64,000 nucleotides of DNA, from contig AP009389.1 of the NCBI GenBank assembly GCA_000010565.1, forward strand, positions 2,604,001-2,668,000. The letters run 5' to 3'. Below are positions 55,204-64,000 of this stretch, piece after piece. Under the pieces are notes generated by a model. It was given only the letters and a program-made list of their open reading frames with translations, made no database searches and had not been told where the DNA came from. This DNA is from Pelotomaculum thermopropionicum SI (GTDB lineage Bacteria > Bacillota > Desulfotomaculia > Desulfotomaculales > Pelotomaculaceae). Every line of letters begins with the position of its first letter. Positions within the stretch are counted from its first letter, which is position 1. Both the position numbers and the translations under genes were made by a program.

Positions 55204-56716
55204 ATGGCAACTGTAATACCTTTCAGAGGCCTGCGCTACAACCCGGCCAAAGTGGAAAACCTGGCGCACGTCGTCACCCCGCCTTACGACGTTATCGACG
55301 CCGCCGCCCAGGACTACTACTACAAACGGCATCCCTACAATATCATCCGCCTCGAGTACGGCAAGGCCTACCCCTGGGACAGCGAAACCAGTAACCGCTA
55401 CACCAGGGCAGCCTGCAACTTTGCGGCCTGGCTGAAAGAAAGCGTGCTGGTTCCGGAAGCCCTGCCCGCCCTGTACCTGTATGAGCAGGAGTTCACCGCA
55501 GGCGGGGAAAGGAAAATCCGCAGCGGGCTGATCTGCGGAGTCAGGCTGGAGCCCTATGAAAAAGGGATTGTGCTGCCCCACGAGGAGACCATTCCCAAGC
55601 ACAAGGCCGACCGGCTGGAACTGATGCGCTCCTGCAGGGCCAACTTCAGCCCTATCTTCGGCCTGTACACCGACCGGGAAAACGAGGTCGGTTCAGCCTT
55701 AAGGGAAAAGGTAAAAGAAACCCCGCCGGACGTGAACTTTACCGACGACAACGGCGAAGTGCACAGAATGTGGGTTATTACCTGCCCAGTTACGATTGGC
55801 AAGGTTCAGCAGCTGATGGCCGGCAAGCGCATTTTCATTGCCGACGGCCACCACCGGTACGAAACGGCCCTTAATTACAAAAAGGAAAGAGAGGCCCTGG
55901 AAGGAGGGCGGGGAGACGGGGCAGTTGCAGCCGCCAGTTCCTGTTCCGTCACGCCCGGAGGGAACATCGCCTGCTCGACTGAGTATGAGCCTGCCTACAA
56001 TTACGTCATGATGAACCTGGTCAACCTTTACGACCCGGGGCTGGTGGTCCTGCCCACCCACCGGCTGGTTAGAAACGTTGCCGGCCTGGATAAAGGCAAG
56101 ACTGATCGATGAGCTAAAGGAAAACTTTACCGTGGAGGAATACCCGCTTGCCCCGGACCGGAGCAACTTCCAGGATTTTTTAAAGGCCATGGCAATGCGG
56201 GGGCGCTCCGGCCACGACGGCCTTCAGATGCCTGCCGGCAAACGGGCTGAAACAGGCCCTGCCCCCGGGGGCCCGGAACCTGCGGCGGGCGGCCAACAGG
56301 CCGGCAGGGCCCGCAGCGCCGCCGGGCACCGCCACGTCTTCGGCCTTTACGCCGGCGAAGGCAGGCTCTATATGCTTTCGCTAATCAACGAAGAAAGGCT
56401 GCCCCTGATGATGCCCCCGGGCAGGTCCCCCGCCTGGCAGGGGCTGGACGTTTCCGTGCTGCACACCCTGATTATCGAAAAGCACCTGGGCATATGCGGC
56501 GAGCTGCGGGCCAGGGCCGAGCATATCACTTACACCCGCGAGGAGGAAGGCGCCCTCCAAGCTGTGGACTGCGGGGAATACCAGCTTGCCTTTTTCTTAA
56601 ACCCCACCCTGGTCGAGGAAGTAACCGAGGTAGCCGCCAACGGGGAAAAGATGCCCCAGAAGAGCACCTTCTTCTACCCCAAGCTGATCACCGGCCTGGT
56701 CATAAACCGGCTTTAA
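55204..56716 (+). pseudogene. DUF1015 family gene split by a one-base frameshift
   Basis: The first part (from ATG 55204) reads TVIPFRGLRYNPAKVENLAHVV, TPPYDVID, LPHEETIPKHKADRL, FIADGHHRYETAL and ends after LPTHRLVRNVAGLDK with a stop at 56112. The following frame continues ARLIDELKENFTVEEYPL through to ITGLVINRL at 56716. Dropping one base in the AAAGG run at 56092-56096 joins the two into one ~503-residue protein; the span is one base over a multiple of three. DUF1015 proteins (HTHP-type, often near serine or phosphosugar genes) have no firm biochemical role. It may be inactivated or a miscalled base. Confidence 0.8.
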
Positions 56717-56834
56717 AACAAAAGCCACCTGCGAAAAAAGCGGGCGGCTTTACTTATGGGAATTTTCTTATGCAGGATAATTCCTATTGACCCATTATGG
56801 GAACAACATTATAATAATTTTGAGGAGGTGCTCT

Positions 56835-57116
56835 ATGGATAACAATATTATTTTCGTCAGCAGCGAATTCGAAGAAGTCGGCACCCGGACCATTGACGAA
56901 CGCAACAGGATTACCATCGGCGAATTAATGAAAGGCTACAAAAGAGTACGCATATATAAAAACAAGCGGGGGGAAATTTTTCTCCAACCCATTGTCGAAA
57001 TCCCTGCCTCTGAATTATGGCTTTTTCAGGACAAAGAAGCCCTTGAAAGTGTTCTAAAGGGCATTAAAGACGCTTCCGAGGGTAAAATTTCCCGCCTGGA
57101 TTTCAACGATCTTTAG
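56835..57116 (+). CDS. Putative antitoxin, AbrB-like
   Basis: This is 93 residues from ATG 56835 (GGAGG 6 bases upstream). FEEVGTRTIDERNRITIGELM followed by YKRVRIYKNKRGEIFLQPI has the swapped-hairpin pattern of AbrB/SpoVT-like DNA-binding proteins, with an acidic C-terminal helix (DKEALESVLKGIKDASEG). The toxin-like gene begins 12 bases after its stop. Confidence 0.7.
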   Translation: MDNNIIFVSSEFEEVGTRTIDERNRITIGELMKGYKRVRIYKNKRGEIFLQPIVEIPASELWLFQDKEALESVLKGIKDASEGKISRLDFNDL

Positions 57117-57128
57117 TATGGGGTAAAA

Positions 57129-57422
57129 ATGTTTACGATATATATCACCGAACAGGCGAAACAGCAATTGAATGCGCTTAAAAATGACCGGGGGCTGAAT
57201 AAGAGATACAAAGCTGTCAAAAAGGCCCTTTATCTTTTAGCTGAAAATCCCCGGCATAAGAGCCTTCAGACACATGAATTCACCAGTTTGAAAGGCCCTC
57301 AGGGAGAAAAAGTCTTTGAAGCCTATGCCGAACAAGCCACTCCTGCAGCTTACCGCATATTTTGGTATTACGGCCCGGAGAAAAATCAAATTACCATCCT
57401 GGCAGTCGTAAAACACCCTTGA
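57129..57422 (+). CDS. RelE/ParE-like toxin
   Basis: This is a 97-residue basic protein: FTIYITEQAKQQLNALKN, KRYKAVKKALYLLAENPRH, and C-terminal strands YRIFWYYGPEKNQITILAVVKHP. This matches the RelE fold (two helices then a sheet), with an arginine and tyrosines in the putative active region. Paired with the AbrB-like gene upstream. Confidence 0.75.
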   Translation: MFTIYITEQAKQQLNALKNDRGLNKRYKAVKKALYLLAENPRHKSLQTHEFTSLKGPQGEKVFEAYAEQATPAAYRIFWYYGPEKNQITILAVVKHP

Positions 57423-57545
57423 ATTCCCTTCTACAGACCGTCCTGGCGGATAAAAATTTGTAAAATTGCCCGGCCCGTATAAAAATGCTATAATTTTTCT
57501 ACCAACAAGTGTAATAACGAAAAAATTGATAAGGGGTGAAAAGAA

Positions 57546-58133
57546 GTGCCCGGTGCAGCCGTACATCACCCGCAGCCCCGGAGCGGGCTCACCTACGCAG
57601 ACTACCTGAAAATTGACGACGGGCAGCGCTACGAACTGATCGAGGGGGAGTTAGTTTTGGTTCCTTCACCCAATTTCCGGCACCAGCACCTGGCCGCCGC
57701 CGTGGAGGCCCTGCTGCGGGAGCATGTAAAAAAACACAATCTCGGCCTGGTTTTGGACGCCCCTTTCGACGTGGTGCCGGAGGAAAATGTGGTCCTGCAG
57801 CCAGATGTGCTCTACCTTTCCCGGGAACGGTACCACCTGCTCACCGGGGACTGCCTGAAAGGAGCGCCCGACCTGGTGGTGGAAGTGCTTTCCCCCTCCA
57901 CCGGCCGCCGCGACAGACTGGAAAAGAGCAGGCTTTACCTGCGCTTCGGGGTGAAGGAGTACTGGGTGGTGGACCCGGCCGCCCAGACGGTGGAAGTGTT
58001 CAGCAACAGCCAAAGCGGGTGGCTCCTGGCCGGCTCCTACGGCCCGGAAGACACCATCGTCTCGCCGCTTTTGCCGGGCCTGAACGTACCCGGCGAAGAG
58101 ATTTTCAGCCTGCCGGAAGGGCTGGAGCTGTAA
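57546..58133 (+). CDS. Uma2-family (DUF820) putative endonuclease
   Basis: This is 195 residues from GTG 57546. The family pattern is clear: YADYLKIDDGQRYELIEGEL, QHLAAAVEALLREHV, LQPDVLYLS (catalytic Asp), APDLVVEVLSPSTGRRDRLEK (ExK) and YLRFGVKEYWVVDPAAQTVEVF. Uma2 proteins are restriction-endonuclease-fold enzymes, abundant and poorly understood. It stands alone downstream of the RelE-like pair. Confidence 0.9.
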   Translation: MPGAAVHHPQPRSGLTYADYLKIDDGQRYELIEGELVLVPSPNFRHQHLAAAVEALLREHVKKHNLGLVLDAPFDVVPEENVVLQPDVLYLSRERYHLLTGDCLKGAPDLVVEVLSPSTGRRDRLEKSRLYLRFGVKEYWVVDPAAQTVEVFSNSQSGWLLAGSYGPEDTIVSPLLPGLNVPGEEIFSLPEGLEL

Positions 58134-58226
58134 CCGGCCGGGCCAAAGGAGATACCTGCAGCAACATAGCTCCCGGCCCAGTGACCGGCAGTGTCTCTGA
58201 ACACTTTACCGCCCGCTACTGCCAGG

Positions 58227-58688
58227 CTACAGGTACCGGCTCAATATAACAGAGGGCAGCTGGGAAACCGGTTTCTGCAATAATTCTTGATCATTTCCAA
58301 TTAAAACCTCGCTGCTGGATTCCAATGCAGTAAAAATAATTATGGCATCAGGAAGTTTTAAGCCGAGGGTGGAACGGATTCTCGCCGCTTCCCTGGCAAT
58401 TCTCCTGGTTACCGGTATTACTTCAATGTTGGGAAAGTCTTCCGCCAAAAACTGAACAGCTTTAATTACCTCTTTATTATTCTCGCGGTAAGGCTTGACC
58501 AGGAGTTCCGCTTCTGTGATTACAGAAAGGTTTAATTTCATCTGGCCCTGTTCCACCAATTCAAAGAGCGGTTCAAGGAGATCTATAAATCCGGCTGTGC
58601 CGTCGAGAAAATAAATTACGGCATTTGTGTCAAGAGTAGCGCTCCTGTACTGAGAAATTTCCTTTAAAAACTGCTCTACCTGGGCCAT
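58227..58688 (-). CDS. PIN-domain toxin (VapC-like)
   Basis: This 153-residue protein has YRSATLDTNAVIYFLDG (first Asp), SVITEAELLVKPY (Glu), LGLKLPDAIIIFTAL (Asp) and LIGNDQELLQK (last Asp), all four PIN carboxylates. An N-terminal helical extension of ~15 residues is unusual. It overlaps the short antitoxin-like gene by 13 bases. Confidence 0.85.
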   Translation of the reverse strand: MAQVEQFLKEISQYRSATLDTNAVIYFLDGTAGFIDLLEPLFELVEQGQMKLNLSVITEAELLVKPYRENNKEVIKAVQFLAEDFPNIEVIPVTRRIAREAARIRSTLGLKLPDAIIIFTALESSSEVLIGNDQELLQKPVSQLPSVILSRYL

Positions 58689-58858
58689 TCCTCGCGTTCC
58701 TTCCGGACATACTCATCAATTTCGGCTGCGTTTTTACCGTATACACCTTTTGCAGCTCCGGCCAATGCCTTTGTCAAGCTTTTCGGCCTGGCAGTGACAA
58801 TCATCCTGTCCCCTTCCAGTTCGATTATTAATTTTTGGCCTTCCTTCAACAATATCAC
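58676..58858 (-). CDS. N-terminally shortened AbrB-type antitoxin
   Basis: The 60-residue frame starts at GTG 58858 just after a stop. (L)KEGQKLIIELEGDRMIVTAR is the second half of an AbrB/MazE swapped hairpin; the usual first half (V(T)IPKEIREKLGL-like) is absent and not found in other frames upstream, where the 58872 gene ends. The C-terminal helix (YGKNAAEIDEYVRKEREEW) that binds the toxin is intact. It may still neutralise the PIN toxin but have lost DNA binding. No ribosome site is obvious. Confidence 0.65.
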   Translation of the reverse strand: MILLKEGQKLIIELEGDRMIVTARPKSLTKALAGAAKGVYGKNAAEIDEYVRKEREEWPR

Positions 58859-58871
58859 TTAGCATCTCAAC

Positions 58872-59408
58872 CTACTTCAACAACCGGTTATCCTGAAGAA
58901 TTTGTAAGGATTCCTCGATTACTGTTGTAGACAAATGGGGTTTCAAAGACAGCACTTTTTTTACCACTAAACTTTGCTCCCCCGCCTGGCCACGATTTTG
59001 CAGTTCTCGATAAACAAAATGCGTTGTGGCTAGGGCTTCCAGCCTGCGCACAGGCTCATTACCAAGTAAGTCAAGCATTTTTTCAATTTTAGGAGCAAGA
59101 CTGGAATCAAATCTTTTCAAGATATCATCGGAAGCAGAGCCGGAGGTAATTTCATAACCATAGCCGGATTCAGACGGGATTACCTTTACCACATTCTGAT
59201 CATCAAGGTAATTCAGGTCAGACCAAAGATCTTCACAATATGGGCCATAATAATGGAGCTTAAACTTATATCCTAAATTTACTCCTTCGCCGTGCTGCAA
59301 AAGATAAAAAAGTTTTTGCAAAAGGGTGTGACCCATCATGCCAAGCTTTTTTTCACCCACGGCGACAACATAAGCAAGCGTAGCCAATTGTTTAATACGA
59401 TTAACCAC
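58872..59408 (-). CDS. YwgA-like protein
   Basis: This is 178 residues from GTG 59408 (GGAG 11 bases upstream), overlapping the small ORF before it. The motif GHTLLQKLFYLLQHGEGVNLG, then YKFKLHYYGPYCEDLWSDL, resembles B. subtilis YwgA and the wider SocA/Panacea-like antitoxin fold (QKLLYF..., YGP). In B. subtilis ywgA is next to ywfO, an HD hydrolase, as here. Function unknown; control of the HD enzyme is a reasonable guess. Confidence 0.65.
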   Translation of the reverse strand: MVNRIKQLATLAYVVAVGEKKLGMMGHTLLQKLFYLLQHGEGVNLGYKFKLHYYGPYCEDLWSDLNYLDDQNVVKVIPSESGYGYEITSGSASDDILKRFDSSLAPKIEKMLDLLGNEPVRRLEALATTHFVYRELQNRGQAGEQSLVVKKVLSLKPHLSTTVIEESLQILQDNRLLK

Positions 59409-59535
59409 CGCTCACGCCACTCCTTTCTTTTTCCCTTTTCTCCCAAAAGTTCTCGCAGAACTTTTGAACTTCGTGGCGATTCTCAAGGGGCGCATAAACC
59501 CTACACCTATTAATTTCTTTTAGATGGGGAATCAC
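59401..59535 (-). CDS. 44-residue ORF between HD and YwgA-like genes
   Basis: GTG 59535 lies 3 bases after the HD-gene stop, and the TAA at 59401 overlaps the YwgA-like start (GGTGGTTAATCG), leaving no spare bases. The product is charged (RVYAPLENRHEVQKFCENFW, then EKREKERSG). The tight packing argues for a real gene. No strong ribosome site, so translation would be coupled. Not recognised. Confidence 0.55.
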   Translation of the reverse strand: MIPHLKEINRCRVYAPLENRHEVQKFCENFWEKREKERSGVSGG

Positions 59536-59538
59536 CGT

Positions 59539-60669
59539 TTATCGCCTTTGAATCGGCTTATAAGCTCCGTTAACTTTAACAGAAATAAGAGGTGCCTTAA
59601 ACCGGTAAGGCGATTTTTTTGCCTCATCAAATTTTACTTTTTCACCGAACCTGGCCCCTAAAGTATCTTTTAACCAATCAAATCTTTCTAGTTCGTGGTA
59701 CTCCGGATGATCTCCGGTTTCAAAGGCTACCCGGTAGTGTTTCCGAAAAACAAGAAGTTCGGCTATTTTATTTTCATATTTCGACTTTTGGAGCATAAAC
59801 ATTACCCGGTGATCATCCCATAACAAATACTCATCAAGATTTTCAGGGAAACAGCCCTCCGGAAGGCATAACCTTAAAAAGTCACTCAAATGTTGATCAA
59901 ATATTCTTCGCGTTTTGTGGTAATATACGTCAACAAACATAAAATAACGAGCCAACAAAAATGCCTCGATAGTATGAAGACCTCCTGACTCTACGGCGAT
60001 TTCAGGCCCTTCCTTCTCTTCATTTAATCTGACATGAAGGGTATTAAGCAAGCGGTGAACATCAAATCGGCCGTACTGAACCCCAAGATGATAAGAGTCT
60101 CTGATTAAGTAGTCAATCCGGTCTGCGCCAAAGTCACCAGTTAATAATTCGGACAAGAAAGCAATATCCTTATCTAATGCACGCTCACTGGCTATCTCGG
60201 CGACTTTTTGAGGAACGTCCTGGCCTAAAGCTGAAGAAATTAGGGTTGCTATCTCTGTTCCGGCAATAAATCTATACGTATAGTCTTCGTGCGAATAACG
60301 CTTATCGCTTCCATCTTTGTATGGGAATAGATCCTCTGCCGCGTGAGAAAAGGGAGCATGCCCAAGATCATGAAGCAAAGCAGCTAACCGGAGCATTTTC
60401 TTATTCATTTGATAAGTATTTTTATCCCAACCGAATACCTCGGTCGCGCCGGGTTTGCTGAATATGGCATCAAATAATTTATCAACAACAAAAAGCGTCC
60501 CTAAAGAGTGTTCAAACCGACTATGCATTGCCGAGGGATAAACAAAAAATGTCGTCCCAAGCTGGTTAATACTCCTCAACCTTTGGAAATAAATAGAATC
60601 TATGATCCTTTGCTCTATTTCATCTACGGTAATAAAACCGTATAACGGATCCCGATAATCACGGGACAA
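59539..60669 (-). CDS. HD-domain phosphohydrolase (YwfO/dNTPase-like)
   Basis: This is about 376 residues from TTG 60669 (GGGGG 7 bases upstream; ATG 60696 is an alternative). It begins SRDYRDPLYGFITVDEIEQ. Metal-binding residues: SRFEHSLGT (H), LAALLHDLGHAPFSHAAEDL (HD), and FGADRIDYLIRDSYHLG (D). This arrangement is shared with SAMHD1-like dNTP triphosphohydrolases and B. subtilis YwfO. Substrate not established. First gene of the three-gene unit. Confidence 0.85.
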   Translation of the reverse strand: MSRDYRDPLYGFITVDEIEQRIIDSIYFQRLRSINQLGTTFFVYPSAMHSRFEHSLGTLFVVDKLFDAIFSKPGATEVFGWDKNTYQMNKKMLRLAALLHDLGHAPFSHAAEDLFPYKDGSDKRYSHEDYTYRFIAGTEIATLISSALGQDVPQKVAEIASERALDKDIAFLSELLTGDFGADRIDYLIRDSYHLGVQYGRFDVHRLLNTLHVRLNEEKEGPEIAVESGGLHTIEAFLLARYFMFVDVYYHKTRRIFDQHLSDFLRLCLPEGCFPENLDEYLLWDDHRVMFMLQKSKYENKIAELLVFRKHYRVAFETGDHPEYHELERFDWLKDTLGARFGEKVKFDEAKKSPYRFKAPLISVKVNGAYKPIQRR

Positions 60670-60904
60670 ATTATTTCCCCCTCTCTTACCTTTCATTACT
60701 CACGGGCTATAGCCACCCCCTCTGCTCATAATTATAACCAATAAGTTCACGAATACATGTTCGTTCTCCTGCTGCTTAGGAAAAATTTTTTTCACAAGGA
60801 ACCATATTACTACTAGTAAGGAGTTGCTGTCCATTTATATTTACCGAACTTTTTTTAACCCAGCCAAGATCATAAAGATGTGTTTTCCTGCTCAGGCGGC
60901 AGAA

Positions 60905-62326
60905 TTACGAAGCCCGGTCCTTCATCAGCATCACTTTCACAGTTTGAAGCAAAATTGCCAGGTCCCTGGCCGGCGAATATGACTTGGTGTAAAGCAGGTC
61001 GTACTTCAGCTTGATCTCCGGATTGGTGCTGTAGCGCCCGGCAATCTGGGCCAGGCCGGTAATGCCGGACTTGACGTTCATGCGGTAAATATATTCGGGC
61101 GTTTCCTTAATGAACTCGTTGACGAAGAAAGGCCTTTCCGGGCGCGGCCCGACAATGCTCATGTCCCCCTTTAAAACGTTCAAGAGCTGCGGTATCTCGT
61201 CGATGCGCGCCGTCCGCAAAAAGCGCCCCACCCTGGTGACCCGCGGGTCGTTTTCCGACGCCAGCACCGGACCGCTTTCCTTTTCGGCATTATCCACCAT
61301 GGTGCGGAATTTGTAGAGATAAAACGGCTTACCCTGCAGGGTAAGGCGTTTCTGCCGGTACAGCACCGGACCCGGCGAGTCCAGCTTGATCGCAACCGCC
61401 GCCAGCAGGCACAGGGGAGCGGTAACGGCTAGGGCGGCAAGGGACAGCACTACATCCATCAGCCTCTTTATGACAAGCGACTCCTCCGGTATGACCAGCC
61501 GGCCCACGGTGAACACAGGCACGTCGTCCACCTGTTCCAGCCTGGCCTGGGCCAGCATTATGTCGTACAGGTCCGGCACCAGATAAACCTTCCTGTCCTT
61601 GTCCACGCAGGCGTAGACCACCCTGGCCTTGTCCTCGTGGGAAAGGTTCGAGCATACGAAAACCTGGTCCGGCTCCACCGCTTCAAGGCACTCGCAAAAA
61701 TTTGAAAGCTCCCCCAGCACAGGCCAGCGGCCCTGCACCGGGCCGGCTGGATCAGAACCTGGCTCTGCTTCCGGCTGTTTTATTTTGCCGCCACCATTTG
61801 CAGGGGACGGATCAACCACCAGGCCGCACACTTTCATAACCCCGCCGGCCACCGACTCCAGCTTCTCCGCCAGAGCGGCAGCCTCCCGGGGCTGCCCCAC
61901 CACAACAACCCTTCTGGAGCACAAAAGCCCCCTTTCCACGTGCCAGGCAAGCCTCCTCCAGAGGCCCAGCAGCGCCAGTTGAATGAAGGGAGCCGACAGC
62001 AGGACCGAACGGGGGAAGGAAAAGCCGCGCAGCAGGAAGGAAAGCGCCATGGCAGACATGGCCTGAAAGAAAACAACGCAAATCAAGGAGGCAAAAATTT
62101 CCGCCCAGCGCCACCGGTAGCCGCCGTACAGCCTGTAAAAATAGAAAAGCGCCAGGGCAGAAACGGTAAGCCACGGCCATGTAGAAAGGTAAGCGGTGAG
62201 GTTTTCCCGCGGGATGTTCCAGCCGAACTTAATGAAAAAAGCAAGGATATAGCCAAAATTGACCAGGGCCAGGTCGGTCAGAACGAGCGCCGGCAAAAAC
62301 AGGCCCTTATTTCTCTGAACAAACAT
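60905..62326 (-). CDS. Polyprenyl glycosylphosphotransferase (WbaP/exopolysaccharide initiating type)
   Basis: This is 473 residues from ATG 62326 (GGAG 7 bases upstream). Four N-terminal membrane helices ([19 protein letters not shown] first), a CoA-binding-like Rossmann region ([17 protein letters not shown]), a fifth helix ([19 protein letters not shown]), then the catalytic sugar transferase domain: [53 protein letters not shown]. It links a sugar phosphate to undecaprenyl phosphate to start polysaccharide assembly. A glycine/proline-rich loop (about 190-215) is inserted in the middle region. Confidence 0.93.
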   Translation of the reverse strand: MFVQRNKGLFLPALVLTDLALVNFGYILAFFIKFGWNIPRENLTAYLSTWPWLTVSALALFYFYRLYGGYRWRWAEIFASLICVVFFQAMSAMALSFLLRGFSFPRSVLLSAPFIQLALLGLWRRLAWHVERGLLCSRRVVVVGQPREAAALAEKLESVAGGVMKVCGLVVDPSPANGGGKIKQPEAEPGSDPAGPVQGRWPVLGELSNFCECLEAVEPDQVFVCSNLSHEDKARVVYACVDKDRKVYLVPDLYDIMLAQARLEQVDDVPVFTVGRLVIPEESLVIKRLMDVVLSLAALAVTAPLCLLAAVAIKLDSPGPVLYRQKRLTLQGKPFYLYKFRTMVDNAEKESGPVLASENDPRVTRVGRFLRTARIDEIPQLLNVLKGDMSIVGPRPERPFFVNEFIKETPEYIYRMNVKSGITGLAQIAGRYSTNPEIKLKYDLLYTKSYSPARDLAILLQTVKVMLMKDRAS

Positions 62327-62446
62327 AATTATTCTCCGCACCGGTAAGTTAAAAATTTATTATGTCATTTCGCTATATTGCGGCATTTTCCTTTTTTTAA
62401 CCGGTTTGGACTGGAGGCTATTTACCAGCCTTTAATAACCATCTGT

Positions 62447-62686
62447 TCATTTTACCCTTTCGTCTGAAGCCCTCAGGCGGTTAACAAAGGCCAGGGTGTC
62501 TAAATCGTCGTCAAAAAAGCCCTCCGCACCCTCGATATAGGCAAGACGGGCCCTGCGCTTTAGTTCTCTTTCAATGGCTGCGGCAATAAACCGGGAGCGG
62601 TTCCCTTTGCCCACCAGGGCGTCGATTTTCTTGACTATCCCCGGAGGCAGCCTTACGGCTGTGACTTTGGAATTACCAGAAGCCAT
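62447..62686 (-). CDS. Ribbon-helix-helix (CopG-like) protein
   Basis: This is 79 residues from ATG 62686 (GGGGA 8-9 bases upstream); several ATGs in front (to 62701) are possible. The strand SKVTAVRLPPGIVKKIDALV and helices NRSRFIAAAIERELKRRARL form an RHH. The acidic C-terminus (GAEGFFDDDLDTLAFVNRL) looks like a toxin-binding tail, but no toxin gene follows. Orphan antitoxin or local regulator. Confidence 0.75.
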   Translation of the reverse strand: MASGNSKVTAVRLPPGIVKKIDALVGKGNRSRFIAAAIERELKRRARLAYIEGAEGFFDDDLDTLAFVNRLRASDERVK

Positions 62687-62787
62687 TTGCATCATCCCCA
62701 TGTCTTGTATTACATTAAGTATAACAAGCCGGCAGGTCATTAGATTCAACAGCACAAAGAACATCACAAAAGGCTCCATCCGGCCTC

Positions 62788-63939
62788 TCATTCCAGGTAC
62801 AGCTCCCGGTAGCGGCGCAGCATCTGCTCCAGCGAAAACTTCTCCCGCGCCCGGCGCCGGCCAGCCTCCCCCATGCGCCGGCGCAAGTCCCTGTCGGCCA
62901 GCAGGCGCGCCAAAGCTCGCTCCGCCTCCCCCGGGTCCAGACTTTCGATCAAAAAGCCGGTCTCGCCGTGCACCACCAGTTCGCCCACTCCTCCCACGCC
63001 GTTAGCGACCACCGGCACGCCGGCCAGCATGGCTTCGATTACGGTCAGGGGCAGGCCTTCCCAGCGGGAAAAGAGGACAAACACGTCAAAGTCCTGCACC
63101 AGCTCCGCCGCATCTTCCCTTGCGCCCAGCAGAAACACACGCCCGTTCAAGCCTTTACTCTCGACGAACTCCTCACATTGAGGCCTTAACGGCCCATCAC
63201 CAATAATAATAAAATAAAGCTTCCCTTCGCCGGGGCATCTTTCAGAAAAGGCGGCCATCCGCCCGGCTATTTCCAGAAAAAAAAGCGGTTCTTTTGGCGG
63301 CGCCAGGCGTGCCACCATCCCTATAACAATATCTTCCTTGCGGATATTTAACTCCCCGCGCAGGGCCCCTTTCCTTTTTGCCGGTTCCGGCAGGCCGTTG
63401 TAAATAACGCATAACTTGCCGCCGGCCGCAAGCCGCAGCCTGCGGCCTTTCTCAAGATCGCTTTCAGATACACATACAACCCTGGTGCTGACCGCCCCGG
63501 CCAGCCGCTCCGCCCACGCATAAAAAAAACGGGCCGGCCGGCTCTGGTACTCATTTATGCCCCACCCGTGAGCCGTAAAAAAAATTTTCGGCACGCCGGC
63601 CATCCACGCGGCCAGCCGCCCAAGCACGCCGGCCTTGGAGCTGTGGCAGTGGACCACGTCAAAGCGCCCCCGCCGGATCAGCCGGTAGAGCCGGTAGAGG
63701 ACGAGGAGATCAAAAAATGGGGAAACATTGCGTTTGAGTTCCGGAATCTCAACCACGCGCACTTTATGCGGCAACTGCTGCAGCCAGCGCACCAGTTCCC
63801 CGCCAGGCGCGCAGGCAACAGTCACCTCAAACAGTTCCCGGGGCAATCCGGCAGCTATGTGGTAGACAACCTTCTGCGCCCCGCCCATTTCTGATAAAGT
63901 AATAAATATTAAAATTTTAATATGTTGGATATAGAACAC
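62788..63939 (-). CDS. Glycosyltransferase family 4 protein
   Basis: This is 383 residues if GTG 63939 is used; a TTG at 63990 adds 17 residues and the gene may start beyond the window. No clear ribosome site is visible. GT-B features: FITLSEMGGAQKVVYHIAAG, VVHCHSSKAGVLGRLAA, FFTAHGWGINEY, CVSESDLEKGRRL, VIYNGLPEP, FIIIGDGPLRPQCEEFV and RWEGLPLTVIEAMLAGVPVV (E-x7-E). It follows the pattern of capsule/exopolysaccharide transferases and pairs with the WbaP-type gene downstream. Confidence 0.88.
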   Translation of the reverse strand: MFYIQHIKILIFITLSEMGGAQKVVYHIAAGLPRELFEVTVACAPGGELVRWLQQLPHKVRVVEIPELKRNVSPFFDLLVLYRLYRLIRRGRFDVVHCHSSKAGVLGRLAAWMAGVPKIFFTAHGWGINEYQSRPARFFYAWAERLAGAVSTRVVCVSESDLEKGRRLRLAAGGKLCVIYNGLPEPAKRKGALRGELNIRKEDIVIGMVARLAPPKEPLFFLEIAGRMAAFSERCPGEGKLYFIIIGDGPLRPQCEEFVESKGLNGRVFLLGAREDAAELVQDFDVFVLFSRWEGLPLTVIEAMLAGVPVVANGVGGVGELVVHGETGFLIESLDPGEAERALARLLADRDLRRRMGEAGRRRAREKFSLEQMLRRYRELYLE

Positions 63940-64000
63940 CCCTGTTTTATCTTCTACATTAACTTTAATTTTGCAACAATAAAATTTCAACTATTTTTGA

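Overview
The window looks like chromosomal DNA of an anaerobic Clostridia-class Bacillota of the Desulfotomaculum-Pelotomaculum type. I infer this from high GC in the housekeeping genes, strong GGAGG ribosome sites, frequent TTG starts, GatCAB, a 4Fe-4S-type PurF, Amj, a YerC-type regulator, and a homocitrate-synthase-like/aconitase-like/isocitrate-dehydrogenase cluster. Genus is not proven.

Bases 1-14.7 kb are an accessory island. From the left edge it holds a partial GHKL ATPase that runs out of the window, HicB/HicA-like toxin-antitoxin genes, two HU-fold genes, and a plasmid-like replication module: primase-polymerase, DnaB-like helicase, an initiator-like protein, three 22-bp iterons and a 21-bp perfect inverted repeat. 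Most of these genes are followed by their own intrinsic terminator. Next come an AT-rich putative regulator, a frameshifted ribbon-helix-helix gene, a Doc toxin pair, and an IS200/IS605 element with TnpA and a large TnpB. The IS abuts a VapC gene cut after about 22 codons, and the next chromosomal gene, a sugar nucleotidyltransferase, is also cut short. I read this as the scarred right edge of the island.

Bases 14.7-34.8 kb run mostly on the minus strand: a glycogen-synthase-like transferase with a starch-binding-type protein; NifV-like synthase, LeuC/LeuD-like subunits and isocitrate dehydrogenase; gatCAB; a CBS protein; a divergent DHA2 transporter; ligA; amj; pcrA. An IS1634-type element sits beside ligA, exactly bounded by a 274-bp direct repeat that duplicates the ligA 3' end and terminator.

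Bases 34.9-53.8 kb are the nucleotide and histidine block, in transcription order hpt-guaA, a Phd-VapC pair, purEBCFMNHD, yerC, hisDCBHAFIE. The pur operon is preceded by a ykkC-class aptamer, most likely a PRPP riboswitch, whose 3' strand overlaps a strong terminator. purSQL, purK, hisG and hisZ are absent.

Bases 53.9-64 kb mix a lipoprotein-like protein, MazG, a frameshifted DUF1015 gene, AbrB/RelE-like and AbrB/PIN toxin pairs, a Uma2 nuclease, a compact HD-hydrolase / 44-residue ORF / YwgA-like operon, and polysaccharide genes (WbaP-type transferase, GT4).

Three genes (3.9, 11.06 and 56.09 kb) each carry a single-base indel in an A/T run, so real decay and assembly error both need consideration.
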